Shown here: positions 31,634-39,616 of the stretch, piece by piece
Layout of the letters: each line of letters starts with the position of its first letter
How positions within the stretch are numbered: position 1 is the first letter of the stretch
Origin: Streptomyces tsukubensis
GTDB taxonomy: Bacteria; Actinomycetota; Actinomycetes; Streptomycetales; Streptomycetaceae
DNA length: 64,000 nucleotides
NCBI RefSeq assembly: GCF_003932715.1
Contig: NZ_CP020700.1
Coordinates: 4,486,501 to 4,550,500, forward strand
Reading direction: 5' to 3'
Made by a program: the position numbers and the translations under genes
Notes under the pieces: generated by a model
Seen by the model: the letters and a program-made list of their open reading frames with translations, nothing else
What the model was told of the DNA's origin: nothing
The model's database searches: none

Positions 31634-32092
31634 ATGACGACAGCCCGTCGGGGGAGTTCGGATCTTCTGCATCTGATCAGCCCTGAACTACGTGCCGACC
31701 TGATTGCCGTCGTTCGTGACGACTACTGGTCCGATCTCTCCGACGAGCTCGGTGAACGTGGCGTCGGCCAGCTCGTCGCCTTCCTGGCGACCGCTGCGAA
31801 GACCTCGGGCAGGATGACGCCGAGTCTTCGTGTGGACTTGTTCTGGCACGCCTTCTTACTGCACAGCAAGCCCTATGCCGAGTTCTGCGCTTCCATTGGA
31901 GCCGGGTTCATCCACCACGTGCCGGACCGCAACGGACACGACCCCCGCGCGGGAAGGGCGGCCATGGCGCGCACAAGGGACACCATCCGGGCGGCCGGGC
32001 ACGCCGTCGACCCCGAGTTCTGGCCCGGAGACGGTGCAGCCGACTGCAGTCAGAGCTATGCGGGCTGCTCCGACAGCCCCGTCAACACTTAG
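31634..32092 (+). CDS. GRDP-like (glycine-rich domain protein-like) protein with Cys tail
   Basis: A 152-residue protein with an ideal AGGAGG before the ATG. The core VDLFWHAFLLHSKPYAEFC, then GFIHHVP matches the conserved metal-type motif (W-H, H, Y..FC, HH) of GRDP-like / DUF1399-type domains. The last residues (ADCSQSYAGCSDSPVNT) are a small, Ser/Gly-rich tail with two Cys that is not part of the domain and resembles a peptide core region. The next gene, 69 bp downstream, is a SAM methyltransferase. The family function is unknown; a leader-plus-core reading is speculative. Confidence 0.6.
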   Translation: MTTARRGSSDLLHLISPELRADLIAVVRDDYWSDLSDELGERGVGQLVAFLATAAKTSGRMTPSLRVDLFWHAFLLHSKPYAEFCASIGAGFIHHVPDRNGHDPRAGRAAMARTRDTIRAAGHAVDPEFWPGDGAADCSQSYAGCSDSPVNT

Positions 32093-32161
32093 CCCGCCCG
32101 TCACTCCAGCCGCCCGGACCTGTCCGGGTGGCTTCCGCGGAACGGAAGGAGCAGCACTGCC

Positions 32162-32857
32162 GTGGCCGAGGCCCCGAGTGCCGCATGGGATGTCTACGCC
32201 CGCACAGCGCCGACGCGGCGGGCGGTGAATTCTCGTGGGGAGAAAACCTGGTTCAACTGGACCCAGCACGCCGATCACGGCCCTGGGGCGGAGGTTCTGG
32301 GGCTGGGCGCAGGCGGAAAGGCAGTGGACCTGGGATGCGGAAGCGGTGGGAACGCAGCGCACCTTGCCCGGCTCGGAATGCGAGCCGTGGGGGTTGATCT
32401 CTCCGCTCGACAGCTCGCCAGGGCGCGTGAGCGGTGGGGGGAGACCGGTGGTGTGGAGTGGGTGGAGCGCGACGCCCTCGACTGGCTGACGGCCGGGCCC
32501 GGCGGCTGGGACGCCGTGTACAGCGTCTTCGGAGCCGCTTGGTTCACCGATCCGGAGCTGCTGGCGCCGACAGTGTACGCCGGGCTACGGGACGGTGGCG
32601 TATTTGCGTTCTCGCATCGGCCGCCGGTTGAAGGGTGCTACGGGCGGCAAGCGGCCTTCATCCCACGGGGGGAGGGCGAGGACCCCGCTGTTGTCACGCG
32701 CTGGGACCACCCACCGGAAACCTGGTGCGAGTTGCTGCAAGGCTGCGGCTACAAGGACGTGACGGCCACGGTGATCCCTCCTCCCGAGCAGGGCCCCCGC
32801 CGGGCGGGGACCCTGCTCGTCCGCGGGGTGCGTGGTGCGGGCAGCCGAGCCGGGTGA
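32162..32857 (+). CDS. Class I SAM-dependent methyltransferase
   Basis: A 231-residue Rossmann-fold methyltransferase. Motif I is VDLGCGSGGNAAHLARLG (about residues 59-76), the acidic motif II is VGVDLS, and motif III is YSVFGAAWFTDPE. It belongs to the small-molecule methyltransferase group (Methyltransf_11/25). GGAAGGAG lies 10 nt before the GTG start. It is probably in one transcript with the GRDP-like gene under the second copy of the 27-bp element. The substrate cannot be told from sequence. Confidence 0.85.
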   Translation: MAEAPSAAWDVYARTAPTRRAVNSRGEKTWFNWTQHADHGPGAEVLGLGAGGKAVDLGCGSGGNAAHLARLGMRAVGVDLSARQLARARERWGETGGVEWVERDALDWLTAGPGGWDAVYSVFGAAWFTDPELLAPTVYAGLRDGGVFAFSHRPPVEGCYGRQAAFIPRGEGEDPAVVTRWDHPPETWCELLQGCGYKDVTATVIPPPEQGPRRAGTLLVRGVRGAGSRAG

Positions 32858-32873
32858 CCGGATCGGACCGGGG

Positions 32874-33083
32874 TCACGCGGCCGTCGTGTACGGGATCGG
32901 GGCCGGTTCGGACGGGGCGGTGGAGCGGGGGGTCGGATGGTCGTTCGGTACGGGCTCCGCGCGGGTCGCCGCCTCCTGGAGCTCGCGGTCGATCGCCCGG
33001 TCGCGGGCCGCGCCGAGCAGGGACGGGAGGGTGACGAATGCGGTCAGGGCGGTCACGGCGAGGTAGCTCCAGAGTGTGTTCAT
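32874..33083 (-). CDS. Small single-pass membrane protein
   Basis: A 69-residue protein from the ATG at 33083. One transmembrane helix (WSYLAVTALTAFVTLPSLLGA) is followed by a charged juxtamembrane segment (ARDRAIDRELQEAATRAE) and a Pro/Thr-rich tail. It is divergent from the GlxA-type regulator gene, with a 105-bp gap that holds an 8-bp inverted repeat. Function unknown. Confidence 0.55.
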   Translation of the reverse strand: MNTLWSYLAVTALTAFVTLPSLLGAARDRAIDRELQEAATRAEPVPNDHPTPRSTAPSEPAPIPYTTAA

Positions 33084-33118
33084 GCCCTCAACTGTCCCCG
33101 TGCGCACCGCTCGACAGC

Positions 33119-33157
33119 AGTGGCAGAACTGTCATGAATCTTCGATTTACTGCCACT
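33119..33157. promoter_or_regulatory. Inverted repeat AGTGGCAG / CTGCCACT
   Basis: Perfect 8-bp arms at 33119-33126 and 33150-33157, with a 23-nt spacer, lie between the divergent small membrane gene and the GlxA-like regulator. TGGCA/TGCCA arms suit an AraC-family dimer, so this may be an autoregulatory site. Confidence 0.45.
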
Positions 33158-33188
33158 CTGCCGAGGTGCCCGTGGCACACTGGCGAAC

Positions 33189-34178
33189 ATGCTGAGCAAT
33201 GTGGCGGTACCACTGCTCGACACGGTCCACCCCTTCGAACTCGGGGTGCTCTGTGAGGTGTTCGGCCTCGACCGCAGCGACGACGGCATGCCCGTCTACG
33301 ACTTCGCCGTCGTCTCCGCCGAAGGGCCCACGCTCTCCACCCACGCGGGATTCACCATCACCACCCCGCACGGTCTGGAGCGCCTGGAAGAGGCCGATCT
33401 GATCGCCGTCCCGACCGGCGGCTCCTATCCCACCCGCGGCTATCCCGAGGAGCTCCTCGCCGCGCTGCGCCGCGCCGTCGACCGGGGCGCGCGGGTGCTG
33501 AGCGTGTGTTCCGGTGCCTTCGTCCTGGGGGCGGCCGGTCTCCTCGACGACCGGCGGTGCACGACCCACTGGCGGTACAGCGCCGCCCTGGCACGCCGCT
33601 TTCCGCGGGCCGTGATCGACCCCGACGTGCTGTACGTGGACGCCGGACCGGTCGTCACCTCCGCGGGTACGGCCGCGGCCATCGACGCCTGCCTGCACAT
33701 CCTGCGCCAGGAGCACGGCCCCGAAGTCGCCAACTACATCTCGCGCCGCATGGTCGTCCCGCCGCACCGCGACGGCGGGCAGGCGCAGTACATCACGCAC
33801 CCCCTGCCGCGCAGCCGCTGCGACACCGTGGCCGGGACCCTCGACTGGATGGAGCGCCACCTCCGGGACGACATCACCGTCGACCAGCTCGCCGAACGCG
33901 CCCATATGTCCCCGCGGACCTTCGCCCGCCGCTTCCTCCAGGAGACCGGCACCACCCCGTACCGCTGGCTGCTGCGCCAACGTGTCCTCAAGGCGCAGGA
34001 GTTGCTGGAGTCCACCGACGAGACGATGGACGTGATCGCCGACCACTGCGGTTTCGGCAACGCGGCCGCGCTGCGCCACCACTTCCTGCGCACCCTCGAC
34101 ACCACCCCGAACGCCTACCGCCGGACGTTCCGCGGCGATCCGGGCGTGAAGGACGGCGGTCGCCGCGCCACCGTCTGA
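33189..34178 (+). CDS. GlxA-family transcriptional regulator (DJ-1/PfpI + AraC)
   Basis: A 329-residue regulator with an N-terminal DJ-1/PfpI-like domain (about 1-185, elbow Cys in RVLSVCSGAFVLGAAGLL) joined to a C-terminal AraC DNA-binding domain (about 215-315: ITVDQLAERAHMSPRTFARRF, then VIADHCGFGNAAALRHHF). The conserved Cys is present but enzyme activity is not expected in this subfamily; the domain senses a small ligand. It is divergent from a small membrane gene, with an inverted repeat between that it may bind. Confidence 0.9.
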   Translation: MLSNVAVPLLDTVHPFELGVLCEVFGLDRSDDGMPVYDFAVVSAEGPTLSTHAGFTITTPHGLERLEEADLIAVPTGGSYPTRGYPEELLAALRRAVDRGARVLSVCSGAFVLGAAGLLDDRRCTTHWRYSAALARRFPRAVIDPDVLYVDAGPVVTSAGTAAAIDACLHILRQEHGPEVANYISRRMVVPPHRDGGQAQYITHPLPRSRCDTVAGTLDWMERHLRDDITVDQLAERAHMSPRTFARRFLQETGTTPYRWLLRQRVLKAQELLESTDETMDVIADHCGFGNAAALRHHFLRTLDTTPNAYRRTFRGDPGVKDGGRRATV

Positions 34179-34199
34179 GCGATTCCCCGCCTCCCGGTG

Positions 34200-35867
34200 T
34201 CATTTCGCGTCCGCGTAGCACTCCACCGCCGCCGTCGTGAACGGGAAGCGGACCGGGGTGCCGCCGAAGGCGATCCGGCCCGCCAGGGCGCCCGCCTCGC
34301 GGATTGCCTCCGTCACCGCCTCGGTCTCCTCCGCCGGGCAGTGGACCACGACCTCGTCGTGCACGAAGAACACCAGCTCGGCGCGGAGTCCCGCGGTCGC
34401 CCGGCGCAGGGCGGCCAGCATCAGCAGGGCCCAGTCCGCGGCGGCGCCCTGGACCACGAAGTTACGGGTGAAGCGGCCGCGGGCACGGGCGTCGGAGCCG
34501 CCGGAGCCCGGGGCGCCGCCCTCGTCGTCCTGCGGCAGCCCCGCCTCCTCCGCGTCCGCGGCGCCCGACACCGGGGGACACGTACGTCCGAGGTACGTCC
34601 GGACCAGCCGGCCCTCCTCGCCCGCGCGGGCCGCGTCGTCCACATAGGCGACCGCCGCCGGGAAGCGCCGCCGCAGCGCCGCGAGGTTCTTCAGGCCGTC
34701 GCCCGACGTCTGCCCGTAGATCGCGCCCAGCAGCGCCAGCTTGGCGTGCTCCCGGTCGCCCGCGAACGCGCGCGTCGACAGCAGCGAGTACAGATCGCCG
34801 TCATGGCCCGCGACCTCCATCAGACCGGGGTCGCGGGAGACCGCCGCCAGCACCCTCGGCTCCATCTGGTCCGCGTCGGCGACCACCAGCCGCCAGCCCT
34901 CGTCCGCGACCACCGCCCGCCGGATGACCCGGGGGATCTGGAGCGCGCCCCCGCCGTTCGTCGTCCACCGCCCGGAGACCGAGCCGCCGGGCAGATAGCC
35001 GGGCCGGAACCGGCCGTCCCGCACCCAGTCCGCCAGCCACCCCCAACCGTGCGCCACCCAGATCCGGTACAGCTTCTTGTACTCGACGAGCGGCTTCACC
35101 GCCGGGTGGTCGATCTCCTCCAGCTCCCAGCGGCGAGTCGACCGCAGCCTGACGCCCGCCTCCGCGAACGCCTTGACCACATCCGCCGGCAGATCCGGCC
35201 GCACCCGCCGCCCGAACGCCGCCGACACCTCGTCCGCGAGCTGCGCCAGCCGCCGCGGCTCCCCGCCGCCCGCGTACCGCTCGCCGAGCAGCTCCTCAAG
35301 GAGCCGCCGGTGCACATCGGCCCGCCACGGCAGCCCCGCCCGGTTCATCTCCGACGCGACCAGCATCCCGGCCGACTCGGCGGCCGTCAGCAGCCGCATC
35401 CGGCCCGGATGCGCCGTCGCGTCATGGCGGCGCTGCTGCTCCGCGTACACCTCCAGCAGGGACTCCAGCGGCACCGGCACCGGCCGCGGCTCGAACAGCG
35501 ACGACTGGGCACCCGGCTCGGCCGCACGCTGCGGCGGATCGGGCGGTACGGGCTGCCGCCGCAGCCGGGCCAGCGCGGCCGCGGCCGACCGGGGCTCCCC
35601 GAACCGGCCCTCGTGCCCGAGGAGCAGCAGTTCGGCGTCCTCGATGTCGTAACACCGCTCCACCGGGACCCCGGCCGCCAGCAGCCGGGGATAGACGTCG
35701 AACGTGGACCGCCACACCCAGCGGCCCACCTCCGGCCGCGACCGGACCGCCCCGACGAGATCCGGCTCCTCGACCACCGGCCCGGCGGGCAGCCCGTCGG
35801 GGCGCAGGGGGACGAGCCGTGCCCCGTCGCCCTCCTCCGCCGCCGCGATCGCCCACCGTTCCGCCAT
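34200..35867 (-). CDS. Family A DNA polymerase with degenerate exonuclease region
   Basis: A 555-residue protein of the polA-like group lacking the 5'-3' nuclease domain. The ATG at 35867 gives the normal N terminus. The first 170 residues correspond to a 3'-5' exonuclease fold, but the acidic metal ligands are not evident, so proofreading is probably lost. The polymerase part has motif A (VADADQMEPRVLA), motif B/O helix (REHAKLALLGAIYGQTSG) and motif C (VFFVHDEVVVH). A low-complexity Gly/Ser/Asp insert lies near residues 455-475. Streptomycetes carry this as a second PolA; its in vivo role is unclear. There is no Shine-Dalgarno sequence. Confidence 0.85.
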   Translation of the reverse strand: MAERWAIAAAEEGDGARLVPLRPDGLPAGPVVEEPDLVGAVRSRPEVGRWVWRSTFDVYPRLLAAGVPVERCYDIEDAELLLLGHEGRFGEPRSAAAALARLRRQPVPPDPPQRAAEPGAQSSLFEPRPVPVPLESLLEVYAEQQRRHDATAHPGRMRLLTAAESAGMLVASEMNRAGLPWRADVHRRLLEELLGERYAGGGEPRRLAQLADEVSAAFGRRVRPDLPADVVKAFAEAGVRLRSTRRWELEEIDHPAVKPLVEYKKLYRIWVAHGWGWLADWVRDGRFRPGYLPGGSVSGRWTTNGGGALQIPRVIRRAVVADEGWRLVVADADQMEPRVLAAVSRDPGLMEVAGHDGDLYSLLSTRAFAGDREHAKLALLGAIYGQTSGDGLKNLAALRRRFPAAVAYVDDAARAGEEGRLVRTYLGRTCPPVSGAADAEEAGLPQDDEGGAPGSGGSDARARGRFTRNFVVQGAAADWALLMLAALRRATAGLRAELVFFVHDEVVVHCPAEETEAVTEAIREAGALAGRIAFGGTPVRFPFTTAAVECYADAK

Positions 35868-36070
35868 AACGGGAAGTCTGTCAGGAGGGTCCGACAACGC
35901 CTCGCGGCGCGCGTACCGGCCGGGCGGGAGGCAGGGAACCGGACCATCACCGGAAAGATCACGGGCAGGCCGGGGCCGAGCCTCACGCACGACCTAGGAT
36001 CGGCGCTTTCCTGGCCGTCCACTGCCCGGGCGCCGCGGGGAGCGTTGCAGGGATTCACCGAGGGGGACTC

Positions 36071-36697
36071 ATGACACGTCACGGCATCCGTACGGCCTTC
36101 ACCGGCGGCGCGGCGGTGCTCGCACTGCTGACCACCGGGTGCAGCGACTCCGGCTCCGGTTCGAATTCCGGTTCCGGTTCCGGTTCTCGTCCCGGACCCG
36201 ACCCGAAGATCAAAACCCAGCGGATCGGCGCGGCGGGCGGCGCCTGCGACCTGCCCTTCACCTTCGACGCGCCCGCCGACTGGAAGGTCGCTCCCGCGAG
36301 CGCGGAGGCGATGGGCGGCTTCACCATGGGGATGGCCGAGATGGTCTGCGAACTGGACGCCCGCCACGCCGGGGTCTCCGGTTTCGTCCGGCTCTGGAAC
36401 GATCCGACGCAGAGCGCGACCTCCCGTCTCGTGCTGGAGGGCTTCGTCTCCGAAAGCCCTCTGAAGAAGGTGCGGAACGTCGAGTACCGGGAGGTGAAGG
36501 CGGGCCCCTACCCGGCCGTCGAGGTCTCCTACGAGGGCGACCACGAACTCTGGGGGGAAGGCCAGCAGGAGCGGCATCTCGCCTTCGAGACCGCCAAGGG
36601 CTTCACCGTGATCGACATCGACGCCCAGCACACCCCGGCCCACGGGGAACTGCTGCCCGAGTACGAGCGGATCCGGAAGACCCTCCGGGAGTCCTGA
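36071..36697 (+). CDS. Secreted lipoprotein
   Basis: A 208-residue lipoprotein: a short signal peptide (MTRHGIRTAFTGGAAVLAL) with lipobox LLTTGC (Cys about 25), then a Ser/Gly linker built from a GGTTCC-type repeat. A beta-rich domain of about 150 residues follows (GGACDLPFTFDAPADWKV, then FVRLWNDPTQSATSRLVLEGF and HLAFETAKGFTVIDID). The domain resembles DUF1795/PsbP-like small secreted folds. Role unknown. It stands between the polymerase gene (divergent) and the DUF2786 gene. Confidence 0.8.
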   Translation: MTRHGIRTAFTGGAAVLALLTTGCSDSGSGSNSGSGSGSRPGPDPKIKTQRIGAAGGACDLPFTFDAPADWKVAPASAEAMGGFTMGMAEMVCELDARHAGVSGFVRLWNDPTQSATSRLVLEGFVSESPLKKVRNVEYREVKAGPYPAVEVSYEGDHELWGEGQQERHLAFETAKGFTVIDIDAQHTPAHGELLPEYERIRKTLRES

Positions 36698-36757
36698 GTC
36701 GCGGGCGCCATGGGCCTGGTCTCCCGGCCCGCGGCGCCCGCCCCGCATCATGGAGGG

Positions 36758-37972
36758 ATGAGCACCGCCCCCACGCCGCAGACCACCGTCGAGCGGGCCC
36801 TGGCGACCGCGCTGTACGCCCGGGACTCCGGGGCCCGGGACCGGTCCGTCGAGACCGCACTCGACACCGCGGCCTCCCTCCTCGCCGCCGACCCCGGCGC
36901 CGACGCCGAGCTGGCCCGGCGGGGCGAGGAGTTCGTCCGCAGGGCCTGGGAGCGGGGCTGGCAGCCCGCCGACGTCGTCCGGATCGTCCGCCGCGATCTC
37001 GGTGAACCGCAGCTACGGATCGCGGCCGAACTGATCCGCACCGAATCCCGCCGCTACCCGGAGGCGACCCTTCCGGCGCGCTGGGCGGGACAGCTCGCGG
37101 CCCTCGGCCCCGACTCCGTACCGCCGTGGCAGGCCCCCGACCGCTTCTCGTACGCCACCGCCGCGCTGGAGCTGTACCGGCTGCTGCTGCGGCTGCCCGC
37201 CGTCGAACCCGTCGGCCCGGTGCCGGGGGAGTCCCCCGCGACCGCGGCGCCGCGCTCCGTACACGAACCGAAAGCGCTCACGCGGATACGGGCGCTGCTC
37301 GCCAAGGCCGAGGCCACCGACTATCCGGAGGAGGCCGAGGCACTGTCCGCCAAGGCCCAGGAGCTGGCCGCCCGGCACAGCATCGACGCGGCGGCGCTCG
37401 ACGCGGGCGGCGAGGGGCGGACGGTCCCCGGCGCCTGCCGGATCGGCGTCGAGCCGCCGTACGAGACCGCCAAGGCGATCCTGCTCGACGCCGTCGCCGA
37501 GGCGAACCGCTGCCGCGCCGTCTGGAACAGCGCCTACGACTTCTCGACGGTCGTCGGCTACGCGGCCGACCTCGACGCCGTCGAGCTGCTGTACACCTCG
37601 CTGCTGGTCCAGGGCACGGCCGCGATGACCCGTGCCGAGGCGTCCCAGCGGGCCGGCGGCCGGAAGCGGACGAAGACGTTCCGGCAGTCGTTCCTGATGG
37701 CGTACGCGTCCCGGGTCGGGGAGCGGCTGACCGCGGCGGCCGAAGCGGTGTCGGGGGCGGCTCCCGCGGGGCTGCTGCCGGTGCTCGCGACCCGCGAGGT
37801 CGCCGTCGGCGCCCGTACCGACGAACTGTTCCCGCGGACGACGGCGACCCGGGTCCGCGGCGTTGGCGACGAGGCCGGCTGGACCGAGGGCCGCGCGGCG
37901 GCCGACGCGGCCCGCGTCCACCCCGAACGCCGCGGGGTGCGGGGGCCGGGGCCGGGGCAGGGCGGCGGCTGA
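36758..37972 (+). CDS. DUF2786 domain-containing protein
   Basis: A 404-residue protein. The DUF2786 segment is near residues 170-215 (LTRIRALLAKAEATDYPEEAEALSAKAQELAARHSID), and a longer flanking region (YETAKAILLDAVAEANRCRAVW, then FRQSFLMAYASRVGERL) is typical of the streptomycete version. The ATG at 36758 was chosen for its family-like N terminus, although GGAGG is only 1 nt away, closer than optimal. The function is unknown; relatives occur in phages and actinomycetes. The C terminus is Gly/Pro/Arg-rich. Confidence 0.75.
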   Translation: MSTAPTPQTTVERALATALYARDSGARDRSVETALDTAASLLAADPGADAELARRGEEFVRRAWERGWQPADVVRIVRRDLGEPQLRIAAELIRTESRRYPEATLPARWAGQLAALGPDSVPPWQAPDRFSYATAALELYRLLLRLPAVEPVGPVPGESPATAAPRSVHEPKALTRIRALLAKAEATDYPEEAEALSAKAQELAARHSIDAAALDAGGEGRTVPGACRIGVEPPYETAKAILLDAVAEANRCRAVWNSAYDFSTVVGYAADLDAVELLYTSLLVQGTAAMTRAEASQRAGGRKRTKTFRQSFLMAYASRVGERLTAAAEAVSGAAPAGLLPVLATREVAVGARTDELFPRTTATRVRGVGDEAGWTEGRAAADAARVHPERRGVRGPGPGQGGG

Positions 37973-38362
37973 GCGGCGGGGTCGCGGCCGGGCGGGAGCG
38001 GGGCGCCGCGCGGTACGGGCGCGGCCGAGGGCGACCGAGGGCGACCGAGCGGCGGGGCGGGGGCGCGGGGGCGCGGGGGCGCGGCTGAGCGACGGGGACG
38101 GGGGGCATGGCGCGCCGCGCCGCGCGGCGGGGACGGGGCAAGGCAGAGCAGGGCGCCGTGGGGCCGGGCCCGGCCCGGGCGCCCCGGGGCCGCGGGCCGC
38201 GACCGGCCCGAAACTTCCCGCGGCTCCCCGGGAACTCACCCGGCTTGCGGTACGACTACTCAGGCGACAGGGCACGGCCAATGCTCCACCCGGTCCCCTC
38301 ACCCGGTCCCCCCACCCGGTCCGGCCCGCGCCCCCTTCGCCCCCACCGGAGGACCCCACACC
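37973..38362. other. Very GC-rich intergenic stretch
   Basis: A 390-bp gap between the DUF2786 gene and the PLP-enzyme gene. It begins with Gly/Arg-type GC-rich sequence with several G runs and near-repeats of GCGACCGAG, and is less extreme near 38245-38280, where a promoter for the downstream trio could lie. No convincing gene or structured RNA was seen. Confidence 0.5.
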
Positions 38363-39616
38363 ATGCCCGTTCCCCTCCCCCACTGTCCCGGGAAGGCCCC
38401 GGCCGTCGTCCACGAGCACATCACCGACGCCCTCAAGGCCCCCGCCTTCGTCCGGCTCACCCCCACCACCGTCCTCGCCCGCTTCGAGACGATGAAGGTG
38501 TACGCCGCCCTCGGCGCCGTACGCACCCTGCTGGAGTCCGGCCGGATCGGACCCGGCCACACCGTCGTCGACAGCTCCAGCGGTATCTACGCGCTGGCGC
38601 TCGCCCTCGCCTGCCACCGCTACGGGCTCCGCTGCCATATCGTCGCCTCCACCACGGTCGACGCCGGCCTCCGCGCCCAGCTCGACGTCCTGGGCGCGAC
38701 CGTCGACCAGATGCCCCCGTCGCACAGCCTCCGCCTCGACCAGGAGCGGCGGGTCCGGCACGTCCGGGCGCTCCTCGCCGGGCGGCCCGACGTCCACTGG
38801 ATGCGGCAGTACCACGACCGGGTCCACCACGCGGGCTACCGCGAGTTCGCCGGGCTCGTCACCGCCGCCCTGCCGCCCGGGCCGCTCACCGTCGTCGGCG
38901 CGGTCGGCACCGGCGCGTCCACCGGCGGGCTGACGGCGGCCCTGCGCGAGAGCGGCCGCCGGGTGCGGCTGATCGGGGTCCAGCCCTTCGGCAGTGTCAC
39001 GTTCGGCAGCGAGGGCTTCAGCGATCCGGAGGCCATCATCGCCGGAATCGGCAGCTCCATCCCGTTCGGCAATGTCCGGCACGAGCTGTACGACACCCTG
39101 CACTGGCTGGACTTCCGGCACGCCATGGCGGGCACGGTGGAACTCCTGCGCCGCCACGCCGTCTTCGCGGGGCTCTCGACGGGGGCCGCACATCTCGTCG
39201 CCCGCTGGGAGGCCGCCGGGGACCGCCCGGGCTGCGATCCGGACGATCCGGACGCCCCGGCTCCCGGTACGTACCTCGTGCTCGGCGCCGACACCGGCCA
39301 CCGCTACACCGAACGCGTCTTCGCCCGCCACACCGAGGCGCTGGACCCGGCCGCCCTGCGCCCCGAACGGATCACCGGCCTCGGTGAACTGCGGCCCCCG
39401 TGGGCGGTCATGGAGTGGGCGGGCCGCGCCGCCCCGCCGGGCGCGGTGGCCCGCACGGAACCGCTGACCTGCACGGACCCGGCGACCTGCGCGGACCCAC
39501 TGACCTGTACGGACCCGGCGACCCGTACGGACCCGCTGATCCGTACGGAGGACACGGCGGCCCGTAGAGACCCTGTGACCTGTACGGACCCGGTGACCTC
39601 CGGAGGCCCCCGATGA
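38363..39616 (+). CDS. Cysteine-synthase-like PLP enzyme
   Basis: A 417-residue fold-type II PLP enzyme related to cysteine synthase and SbnA-type 2,3-diaminopropionate enzymes. The Schiff-base Lys is likely in FETMKVYAALGAV; HTVVDSSSGIYALALALAC corresponds to the Asn-loop region; GAVGTGASTGG is the phosphate-binding loop. The usual GS(F/V)KDR text is altered, so the reaction may differ from sulfhydrylation. GGAGG precedes the ATG at 9 nt. The C terminus (residues 368-397) is five six-residue repeats of the type LTCTDP. It overlaps the ATP-grasp gene by ATGA. It probably makes an amino acid precursor used by the next enzyme. Confidence 0.8.
   Translation: MPVPLPHCPGKAPAVVHEHITDALKAPAFVRLTPTTVLARFETMKVYAALGAVRTLLESGRIGPGHTVVDSSSGIYALALALACHRYGLRCHIVASTTVDAGLRAQLDVLGATVDQMPPSHSLRLDQERRVRHVRALLAGRPDVHWMRQYHDRVHHAGYREFAGLVTAALPPGPLTVVGAVGTGASTGGLTAALRESGRRVRLIGVQPFGSVTFGSEGFSDPEAIIAGIGSSIPFGNVRHELYDTLHWLDFRHAMAGTVELLRRHAVFAGLSTGAAHLVARWEAAGDRPGCDPDDPDAPAPGTYLVLGADTGHRYTERVFARHTEALDPAALRPERITGLGELRPPWAVMEWAGRAAPPGAVARTEPLTCTDPATCADPLTCTDPATRTDPLIRTEDTAARRDPVTCTDPVTSGGPR
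39464..39553 (+). repeat. Five tandem 18-bp units inside the PLP-enzyme gene
   Basis: Five units related to CTGACCTGTACGGACCCG encode the hexapeptides LTCTDP, ATCADP, LTCTDP, ATRTDP and LIRTED. Further degenerate copies follow up to about 39600. They form a Thr-Asp-Pro tail beyond the enzyme fold. Confidence 0.85.
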
